Of a DNA stretch of 64,000 nucleotides, positions 55,404-64,000 are shown piece after piece. The stretch covers positions 1,922,001 to 1,986,000 of the forward strand of contig ML058469.1 in assembly GCA_003013855.2 (NCBI GenBank), given 5' to 3'. A model generated the notes under the pieces. That model did not search any database and had not been told where the DNA came from. It saw nothing but the letters and a program-made list of their open reading frames with translations. The translations under genes were made by a program, and so were the position numbers. How positions within the stretch are numbered: position 1 is the stretch's first letter; every line of letters begins with the position of its first letter. This DNA comes from Liriodendron chinense. Lineage: Eukaryota; Streptophyta; Magnoliopsida; Magnoliales; Magnoliaceae.

Positions 55404-55862
55404 CAAGTTCCGTAGACCCCACCATGACGTATGTGTTGTGTATACACCGTACACTATCTATCCTTTTAGCCAGATCATTTTAGTACATGAGTACAAAAAT
55501 GAGCTAGATCCAAAGCTCAAGTAGACCACACCATAGGAAGTAATTGAATTCTTACTGCTTAAAACTTCTTAGGGACCCCATTGAACCTGTTCCTATGGTC
55601 ACATTGGCCTGTATGAAGGGAAAACATATATATCAGCTTGATGCAAAACTTCTATTATAACCCTAAGAAGTTTTCAAAGGTGAGCTTTCAATCCCCACTG
55701 CTTCTTGTGGTGTGGTCCACGTAAAGCCTTCAATCTGCCTCCTTTTGGGGTTCATGCCCTAAAATGATCTTTAAAAATGGATTGACGGCATGGATAAAAC
55801 ACATACATGGAGGTGGGCCCACAGAGCCCCTGACGGACCGTCCATCTCTAGCTAAGCCATGG
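55404..55862. mobile_element. Foldback MITE
   Basis: Left arm has CCCCACCATGACGTATGTG and GATCATTTTAG. Right arm mirrors it with CTAAAATGATC, GATAAAACACATACATGG and GGTGGGCCCAC. The centre has AAAACTTCTTAGGG and the mirrored CCCTAAGAAGTTTT. A long imperfect hairpin of the same family as 51764-52249. Confidence 0.75.
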
Positions 55863-55919
55863 TGGGAGTAGTACCCAATCCGTGTCCTTTGAGATCTAAC
55901 CTATTCATAAGATCACATA

Positions 55920-56623
55920 TGCTGGATGAAGTAAAACACAAATATCATGGCGCAGCCGAGGCGGGTGAGATCGAGCATCGTCTCTCTCACGGGGATAACT
56001 ATTCTGAATCTTAAAACTATTGAGACTCCTCAACTAATCTTCCTCGAATCCACGAGGGGATATCTCGAATCCACGAGAACTTCTCTTTGAATCCACAAAG
56101 AACGACTTGAATCCACGAGCCAAAACGGAGATAAACTTAGAATTTTATTAAAAATATTGAATCATGCTTAAGAACGAAATTAAAGCAACCTTAAATGCGT
56201 CCTCAAACCCTAACCTACGCAACCTAGCAATACTAATTGCAATAGGAAAGAAAATCAAACCAAAACGGAAACAAAAAGTTCAAAATAAGAGTGTTCGCGC
56301 GAGACTTTGCGTGGTTCATGACTGGTCGGCCATGGGCCATGACCGATTGGAGTTGGGTGGTGATCGGTCAATAACCGGTCGATTAGCGCCCAAAACAATC
56401 CAGCGAGTTACAATGGATTCTGGAGTTAATTCAGCCGGTCGGATGATTGGTCGTCAGATGGTCCGACCGGTCGGACGACTGGTCGTCTAGGGTCGTTTCT
56501 TTTAGTTTTCCCCGATTTCTTCAGCTCTTCTTTCGGTCTGAGCTTGGATTCTTTTGGGCTCACTCTTGGGCTCTTCCCCTGACTCTTGTCCTACTTCGAT
56601 TAGGGGGTCGCCTCACTACATCA
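55920..56623 (-). repeat. 3' LTR of a chromovirus-like element
   Basis: 704 bp. Starts TGATGTAGTGAGGCGACC after the polypurine tract AAGAGGGGGCGAC, ends near CCAGCA. Palindromes CCGACCGGTCGG and variants at 56322-56490, with ATCCAGCGAGTT at 56398-56409. A weak TATA-like ATTTAAGG lies at about 56195. Confidence 0.65.
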
Positions 56624-56689
56624 GTCGCCCCCTCTTGAAAGAAACTCGACCTCGAGTTTCGCTTTCTCTCATAAAACTCAGCTGCCTTG

Positions 56690-57097
56690 CTGCGTAAGAC
56701 AAGGAGAGACTGTCCCTCTCCCTTGCTTATTCGGCAACCCTCACTCGGGTTGCTGGAGCGAGGACGATTTTTCTCCTGTCCTTGACAAATGTGATGAGGT
56801 GTCTCTGTCACAATGTACGGCATCCCGATCATATTGACATGGGCACCCAAGTATCATGTGACAGGAATCCATGTTAACGACATCACAACATACTCGATCC
56901 TTGTAGGCCTTGCCGATCGAAAAGGAGACAATGCATTGTTTTGTAACCATCATTGCACTTCCTTTCCGAATCCAACCTATATCGTAGGGTGAAGGATGCG
57001 GTGTGGTCTTGAGCTTCAATTTGTCCACCATCACTTGGGATATGATGTTCTCGCAGCTACCACCGTCAATAATCACATCACACACTTTTTCATCCAT
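56690..57097 (-). pseudogene. Chromovirus-like protease, rest of pol missing
   Basis: The frame reads KVCDVIIDGGSCENIISQVM, then DKLKLKTTPHPSPYDIGWI, KQCIVSFSIGKAYKDRVCCD and VVNMDSCHMILGCPCQYDRD. It has the D-G-G-S active site typical of chromovirus proteases. Within about 100 bases it runs into sequence directly before the polypurine tract, so RT, RNase H, integrase and chromodomain have been lost by deletion. Confidence 0.8.
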
Positions 57098-58269
57098 CGT
57101 ACACCTCGTGCGAAAGGGTTGTGGCGTTGGGGATGGGCATGTGCTTCAGGCGTGCGTGTGTTACCTTGTATAACCAAGGATAAACCCTGATCTCCTGAAA
57201 GCCACTTAGTTACTTTATCCTCTTCTTCAACTTGCTCAGCATCAATAATATTTTCTGGTTCAGCTTGTACATCTTCCGCGGTGACAATTACATTAGCCGC
57301 AGGCCATTGAGGGCATACGTTTGATAGGTGGTCTGACTGTCCACATTTGAAACAATGATCGGGCATCGGTTGACCGTAGGGATTCAAAATTTTACTTAGA
57401 CCGGGCACAATTGCTGAACGTTGTGGCCTTGCTAGACCACTTCCTTGTGTAGCTTGGCGGCCAACATAGGGCTGAACACGATCAACTACAGGTTCCTTTC
57501 CCTTAGATAAGAATGAATTTTGAGCGGGGTTATTTGTGGGGACAATAGGAGAAGGATTGACACATGTAGGGACCCTCGCTAACTGCGTCTCAACGCGAGT
57601 AGCGATATGAAGAGCTTCCTCCACAGTTTAGACCAACTGTAACTGAACTTAGTCCTAGATTGCGGGACTTAAACCGCCAATGAACCTTGTAGTTTGTTGG
57701 GCTTCCATCTCTGATAACTCGTTGTGAGTCGTAAGATGATAAAATTTTTACAAGTAATCAGTGACAGATCGACTTCCCTGCTTATAGTTTTGATATTGAT
57801 TAAACAACACTTAGTCATAATCACTAGGCAAGAAGCGAGACTTTAGCCAGTGCTTCATCTTAGGCCATGGACGTATGGGAAGTTTGTTCTGATGGGTGTG
57901 GAAAATCTGCAGTTACTCCCACTACGCTGAAGCACCCAATTTTAACTTGTATACAACAAGTTTCACTTGCAAATCATCGGGAACGCCCATGTAGTCAAAG
58001 TATCTTTCAACTTTGGCTAACCAATCGAGAAAATCCTCGATACTGAGTGCTCCATTAAATTTGGGTAATTCGCCCTTACCTCGAAATCCTTTGTCAGCGC
58101 GATCAACACGCTCATCTCTATCGGCGAGATGTTGGAATACCAAATCTTCTACTTCATCATCGCTGGATCTAATATCTCTATAGCAGGGCGATGGTTGGCT
58201 ACCGACGATGCTCGACGAATAATGTCTTTGCGTAGTTGTAAACACCCTACCTTCGGCTACAAAGCTGGT
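57073..58269 (-). pseudogene. Chromovirus-like gag
   Basis: The N-terminal part (58305-57922) has KGELPKFNGALSIEDFLDWL and AKVERYFDYMGVPDDLQVKL. After stops at about 57919-57640, the ORF 57624-57073 has a CCHC knuckle CFKCGQSDHLSNVC and an acidic linker. Gag of CRM/Reina-like chromoviruses has this order. The 5' end is cut off by the Ogre-like element at about 58270, so PBS and 5' LTR are missing. Confidence 0.8.
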
Positions 58270-59637
58270 TGAGATATTTGGATGGATAGAGGTCAATACC
58301 CTCAAACCCTATATCCAAACCCAGTCAAACTCACCCATGCAAACCCCAATCCGCAGCCCTTCTCAAGAATAAACCCAGTCAACTCACCCCTAAACATCAG
58401 CCCGAAAAACCACTCATAAGAAAAACAAGCCCAAAATTTCCCAAAAGGTCAACTTGGTGAGTCAACCTGTTGAGTCAAATCACTGAGTCAGCCCAGCCCT
58501 TGCACCCAATCAACTCACCTTGTTAAAGCCCAAAACCAAGCCTAGGTCCAAGCCTAACTCCGGACCACAGCCTTGAAGCAACTTCGAACCTAGAACCTGA
58601 GGTTTTCTTGTTTCAAGTTCAGAGTTCGTACGCTCCGAAGCTAAAGCAAAGTGACCATACGGGCGGCCCCCGCCCCTATTTACGAGAGCTGCCACTTCTC
58701 CCAGCTATAAATACCCCCTTTCCTTCTCATTTACAGCATCCACTTCCCCTCTCTTTAACCTGAGAGCTCCGAGTCCATCTCCACACCCTTTAGCCCATTC
58801 CTCCACCAAGGAGAGCCCGAGTGTGAAGAGTCTAGCCCTGGTCCAGCCTAGTTTGACCCTAATTTAAGAGTCTCGAGCTATCTAAGTCCCGATCTTAGTT
58901 GCTCGAAGTCAATCCTTACGATACCTCCATTCATCCAGCTATACATATACCAGCATCATCTCCTTCACATCTTGAATAACTGCAACATTTCTTATTCTTC
59001 CAACCCCCTTGCTTATCATTTCACTACAAACACTTGATCAGGTCTTATCTTATGATATGAGGCTCATCGACTTATTCAGAACTTGCCCATCAGAAACTCT
59101 GACCAGTCAAACACACATCATGCATATCGCATAAAGCACCTGTTAGTTCGAGCGTATGCTCTGGGCTTGCTTATTTGATTGGAACCCGCCCATCAGAAAC
59201 TTTTACTGTTCAGACTCATATTCATGCATTACATCGTTCATGGGAATGTATGAGGAATAATTCAAACTTTCAAGTATTAGTTAGATTCTGTGAAGTAAAG
59301 ACCGTACTTCGGTACGGGCAAAGTGGGTGCTTAACACCTTCCCACCCTGTAACTGTGATCTCTTACCTCGAATCTCTGATCGCAAATAAAAAAGAGTAAT
59401 TTTAGAGGAAGGAATCTTTAGATTCCCTTCTCTAATGTTTCTACAGGGTCTAGCCGACTGTACGAAATAACTGGCTAATGGCGAATCTGGTCTTATACAA
59501 ATCTATCCAAACATATCCAGTGAAACCCCAACAACAACAACACTACAAGAAAAAGCCCTGGAGAAAGAGGCGAGCTCGTGGCAACGACAATTCACGCACC
59601 TTCGAAAGAGGAGGAAGCGAGAAAAGGAGAGCGTCCA
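58270..59637 (+). repeat. 5' LTR of an Ogre-like element (left edge tentative)
   Basis: The tentative start is TGAGATATTTGG at 58270, where chromovirus similarity ends. The end is CGTCCA at 59637, a few bases before the PBS. TATA box CTATAAATACC at about 58705. U3 has clustered GTCAACTCACC, GGTGAGTCAACC, TTGAGTCAA and TGAGTCAG words. Confidence 0.55.
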
Positions 59638-59642
59638 TAGAA

Positions 59643-59660
59643 TAACGACTCTGTTGGGGA
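59643..59660 (+). other. Primer binding site, tRNA-Arg type
   Basis: TAACGACTCTGTTGGGGA resembles the tRNA-Arg primer site usual in Ogre/Tat elements. Confidence 0.7.
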
Positions 59661-59826
59661 TTATGCTAGTCTCACTAGTCGTGATCCAACTTGAAAAACA
59701 GAATCTCTCCGGTACTTGAAAGTTAATAGTCCTCATACGATCTCATTTGCATAGCATTTCATCCATAAAAAAAATAAAAAATCCCAAAAAAAAAAAAGAA
59801 TAGAACATAACATATTCCTCACCATT

Positions 59827-62014
59827 GTGCCTCCTTGGGCTCAACGTCTTCGAAAACAGCTTCCCTACCGTAGCATAATCCACACCAGAGCTCAACAAGT
59901 CATGTCAGACTATGAAGAGGAAGGTCACCTCTTCCTTATCCTTGACATGACCGAAGCGCAACTTTCAGTGAAACAATCACAAATTGAGAACACGCCAATC
60001 ATGCAAGAATTGGCACAAGGAATGAGGGCAATTCAAGAAATGTTTTTACAATTCATGCAAGCACAAGCTACAGCAACAACCAGCAATCAAGTTGGCTTAG
60101 TTCAGCAACCTCAACAACTATGCCGGGCCCTTCTGGCCCCCAGTTTAAATCAAGCACAATCGCCGGAATCTGCCTAAAATTACCGACAACAGCCATCTCA
60201 GCCCTCTATTGTGGGGCATCTTTCTCAATACCTTCCTGTAGTGGCAAGACCGTCTCAGAGCATTCCCGCAACAGGGACTTCCAGTTAAATTTTAGTCAAT
60301 CTCACAAGCAATGATCTCAGTAGATTCTAGCATGTCCTTGCCAATGGGACCCCTTTCCTTTCTCAGCATGTCCTCATCGATGGGACCTTTACTCAATTTC
60401 AGCACATCCCCGTCAATGGGATTTCAATTTAATTTCCAGCAGCAGGGACAACACTAGCAGATGCCCACAATGGGGGTCAGTGTCAAGCCCACATCAATTA
60501 GCGGACAATGGTGAATACTCAACAAGGGGGGTCACTTCCCAACATCTCAGTCTCCTACAAACAAGAGCACTTTTCAATTCCAGCACATCCCCGTCGATGG
60601 GATTCCAGTTAATTTCCAGCAATCTTCAATTCAGTAATCTCCAGTTAATTTCTAGCAATCTTCTATTCAGCAAACTTCAGTTAATTTTCAGCAAATTCCA
60701 GTTCAATCTCCAGTCAATTTCCAGCAAATTCCAGTTCAACCTTCAGTTCAATCTCCAGCTCAATTACAGTCATTGTAAGCTTAAGCTCATCAAAATCTAG
60801 TTCAATCGTCAAGTCAACGTACAGTTGCTTTCCAGCAAATTCATAGGGTCGAAGATATTGACCACTATGCCGAAGAAGAACGTGCCTTGCTACGAGAGGC
60901 ACCAATCACTCGAGTAGATCATGCGGGACTAGACGAGTTGTGGGAGTAATTCTAGACCTTGCAAAATTAACTACAGCGGCAACAAGGGATCGATCTACCC
61001 TTGACCAAGTTCAGAGACTTGTGTCCATTTTCAGATGCTTAGATACCGCAAAACTTTGAGGTACCAAAATTTAAAAGATATGACGGTAGCGGCTGCCCCA
61101 CATCGCATCTCAAGACTTTCTGCGCAAAGCTAGGAGCAGTCGCATGAAATGAAGGGGCCCTCATTTGACTATTTCAAAAATATTTAAAAGGCGATGCCCT
61201 AGACTAGCATACATCATTGGATTGCCATTGCATCAGGACCTGGGAACAGCTTTCCCAGGCTTTCATTAATAGATTCGCATACAATCTCAACATAACACCC
61301 AGGAGAGCAGACCTTGTAGCTCTCAGGCAAAGGAGTGACGAAACATTGTCAGCTTATGTGGGACGTTGGCGAGCTATGGCAGCCAGAATGCGAACACCCA
61401 TTGACGACGAGGAACAAATTTCCCTAATTGTTCACTCAACATATCCTGGTATATCTGGATATCTCATCTCGCACCCATATGTGAATTTCTCTCAGTTAAT
61501 TCATGCTGGAGAGCAAGGCGAAGTAGGAATCCACACAGGGACAATCTCCCCATGGCCTCACCAGGTCACTCCAGTCAGACAGAACAAAGTAGAAGGAAGA
61601 CCCATAGGTTACAAGAATGAAAACCGCAGCGGTTCTCCCCCTCGCCCAACAGAGGTAAACAACATCATCGCCATTGCTCAGGGCAACCAGTATGTTCCCC
61701 CACAGGGACACCAACCATATTAGTAGAAACAATCTTAGCATCAACCTCAGAGGTACCAACCGCAGCCATCCCCGCTGCAACCAAATCCTCAACCACAACC
61801 ACAACCACCTCGATAGCAGTAACAATTCAGGGGGAATGGCCAATATTCATATCAGAACAGGCAAACTTACAAGGAGTTCTGGAAATTCACCCCGCTCTCT
61901 CAGCCACTCAGTTAAGTCATGACTATGCTGATACAAAAATAATTACTCACTCCAATGGCACCCCGACCTCCTCCAAATCATTTACCTCTGAACTACCAAG
62001 AAAATGAGCATTGT
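59827..62014 (+). pseudogene. Ogre-like gag, 3' truncated
   Basis: The N-terminal part (59827-60177) has an Asp/Glu-rich start and MRAIQEMFLQFMQAQATATT. It is followed by a Gln/Pro-rich repeat region (about 60540-60780; IPVQSPVNFQQIPVQPSVQS in the conserved frame). The capsid region reads FEVPKFKRYDGSGCPTSHLK (about 61050) and RTWEQLSQAFINRFAYNLNI. Then ADLVALRQRSDETLSAYVGR, YLISHPYVNFSQLIHAGEQG and a second Gln/Pro-rich segment (to about 61900) follow. Stops occur throughout. The element is cut at 62015 by an Athila-type LTR, so pol is not in the window. Confidence 0.8.
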
Positions 62015-64000
62015 TGTTCGCTTCCCCAAGTGTAGGGTTGCGATGCAGTAATAAACTCGGTAAGACCGAGGTCGATCCACAGGGAAGGAAGTAAACAATT
62101 CAAACTATCCTAATAACTAGAATCTTAAGAGGGTTGTGAAATTGGTTTTGAACATAAAATAGAAAATCTGATAATGAAAAGATAACTAGAGCATCAAGGA
62201 TCCACTTATAGCTCTTCTTATATGCATAATTCGCTATGGTTTCTTACTTTTTCAACTAGAATCGATATTAAGATCTATCTAGTCGGATGATAGAGCTGTT
62301 AAACCAAACAATCTGTTATATGTAAGTTCAATGCATAGGATTCACTCAATGTAGGCTGAGCTGAGCATGCTCAATTGCATAGGTCATTCCCCTTTCCAAA
62401 AGGTCTAGTTCACAATCATAACCATCCTCAAGTCCTGTCACAAGACAAGGCTAGATTATGATTTGAACTCGATTCAAATCACATGCACAATCCATACATA
62501 TTACAGAAAAACAGAAAAATAGAACTTTGGTAGGAAGTTCCTTTATGAAGATCATAGTATTAGAGTGCACTCCGATTCCTCGGATCATACAGGTCTAGAC
62601 CGTCACAAACCAATTAAGCAATTAAGTAATTCTCCCAAACATCCATGAGTCATCATAAGACTAAGAAAAACTACTCAAAAGCTTGTATAAACTTCAAACC
62701 ATAGTTTATAATCATGAAAACCAATCTTAAAACCAATAAAACGAATTAAACAATCTAAGAAAACTATAAGGTTCACCTCTTAACTCTAGCTAAGAGATTA
62801 GCTAATGAAAAGCATATAAAAAATAAAACTAGAACTAAGAAAAGGAAAAAAAACTAGCTGGAGGAGGCTAGGAAGCCTCCTATGACTTGAACTCCTTGCT
62901 CCCCATGTCCTTGGTTGCCCTGGAATAGAAGAGAGCACCCCCTTTTATAGTGCAGCAATAGTACAGCAACATAGCAGAATTTGTTTTACTTGGTACGGCT
63001 TAACCAATGGTTGGATTGCCTTCAAAATTGATTTGTAGCTTCCTTGTAATGTGATCTTCCTCATAAATGATTTAGATTTCCAAGATTATCCTCTGAATGG
63101 GCCCACCAATCACATCACTGACCGCCTCTCAAAATCGCGCACTTCGGGTACTTTCAGAATCAGTCATATTTCTTTCAACACTTCGGAGTGTACAGACGTC
63201 GGATTGATCCCAAATTTGGAACATTAGTAGAAAACTTCCTCCTCTACATGATAGACGGATTAGATTGTCCAAAACAATCCCAGAATGTGGTCCGAAAATT
63301 AGAACAATTAGGGCTTTTATAAACTCTGTGCAGTTAGAGCTTTCTGGATGGTCCATCTTTCTTCAACCGGTACGATCAAACCACACATTCTTTTGATCTG
63401 AAACTTTTGTGGTTATTCATATATGGATGTGGTCTAAAAGATGGTCAAAGTAGATTCTTCATATCATCAATGATGGGCCACTCGGACCGGCCCAGAGTGG
63501 AACAGCGAAATCTGGAACTTTCTGGATAGTTCGTATTGTTTTGGTCACCACGATCAATCCGTAGCTCCGATCGACACGAAACCACTTGGGTTAGTTCGGC
63601 GTCGAGCTCCTCTTCGACATGGATGTGTTGGATTTCCAAATATCATTAAGATGGGCCCAGAAAACAGGTCCAAAAATTCAGAAACAGGAATGGCCTGCTG
63701 TATGCAATCTGGAGTCTGAAACTTGCATGGCCGACCGGTCACGACCGGTCGGACAGGGCTGGCCGACCGGTCATGACCGGTCGGACAAGGCTGGCCTTGC
63801 TCCAGGGAGTGCATCCGACCGGTCATGACCGGTCGGGCCTTCTTGGCCGACCGGTCTTGACCGGTCAGACCCAGTTTTGCTTATTTTTCTTCTTTCTTTT
63901 CTTCTCTCCTTCCTCTCTCTTTACTTTCTTCTTTCTTTGGTCCACCTTGGGCCTTCATCAAAGGCTCCAAATGGCCCCTTTTTGGTCTCTAATTGAGTGA
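62015..64000 (-). mobile_element. Athila-type LTR, extended form, running off the right end
   Basis: The minus-strand end CTTGGGGAAGCGAACA is at 62015, and the familiar U5/R sequence follows to a TATA box (CTATAAAAGGG, about 62940-62950). No PBS lies on the left, so it is a solo LTR or the 3' LTR of an element to the right. About 780 bp of unrelated sequence separates TATA from the palindrome array (63731-63870), unlike the other Athila LTRs. Left flank ATTGT is the candidate target duplication. Confidence 0.8.
63731..63870. promoter_or_regulatory. Palindrome array in extended Athila-type LTR
   Basis: Four pairs such as GACCGGTCATGACCGGTC and GACCGGTCACGACCGGTC, flanked by GGCC and TCGG, followed by T/C-rich sequence. 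The unit is the same as in the SIRE-type solo LTR at 54658-54922, a different retrotransposon superfamily. Confidence 0.85.

Overview
The window is a gene-poor, transposon-dense piece of a nuclear plant genome. Almost every base can be assigned to LTR retrotransposons of several lineages: Ty3/gypsy Tat, Ogre-like, Athila-like and chromovirus, and Ty1/copia SIRE/Maximus-like and Tork-like. Foldback MITEs, a hAT-like element and microsatellites make up much of the rest. I found no convincing single-copy host gene, tRNA or rRNA gene. Long foldback MITEs built around GTGGGCCCACC and ATGATGTATGTG recall magnoliid-type genomes, but that is only an impression. All element coding regions carry stops or frameshifts, so they are annotated as pseudogenes.

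Layout. (1) 1-17043: a Tat-lineage gypsy element on the + strand whose 5' end lies outside the window. Its gag-pol is split by an Athila-like deletion derivative (960-7802, target duplication ATTAT) and by a SIRE-type solo LTR (11285-13219, duplication GCTAT). It carries an extra antisense, apparently intron-containing ORF (13847-16190) and ends in a 3' LTR (16435-17043). (2) 17044-36503: a SIRE-like copia on the - strand. It contains an Athila-type solo LTR (17869-19305), and its 5' LTR is split by a full-length Athila-like element (24974-35294, duplication CCTAC). The Tat element probably sits inside this copia. (3) 36504-39970 and 48840-49161: the older host sequence, a degenerate minisatellite with a 3 x 180-bp tandem array and long poly-G and poly-T tracts. 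(4) 39971-48839: a Tork-like copia on the - strand, carrying a SIRE-type solo LTR (41218-43233, AACAC) and an Athila-type solo LTR (44547-46026, AAGAC). (5) 49162-55862: a chromovirus-like LTR, foldback MITEs, a hAT-like element (8-bp duplication CCTCCGTG), and a Tork-type solo LTR with a SIRE-type solo LTR inside it. (6) 55920-58269: a gutted chromovirus on the - strand. (7) 58270-62014: an Ogre-like element (tRNA-Arg-type PBS), cut at 62015 by an Athila-type LTR that runs off the right end.

Most unusual observation. The U3 promoters of at least four unrelated LTR lineages, two gypsy and two copia, share one architecture. An array of short GC-rich palindromes (GACCGGTC, GATCGATC, GGGCGCCC or GGTCGACC types) lies about 40-110 bp upstream of a TATA box. 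The palindromes are separated by spacers that often carry the 12-mer AACTCNCTGGAC or its complement. The Tat LTR lacks the module. Within the SIRE family the palindrome type switches while its symmetry is kept. This looks like a shared or convergent cis-regulatory cassette and is the best candidate here for an undescribed system.
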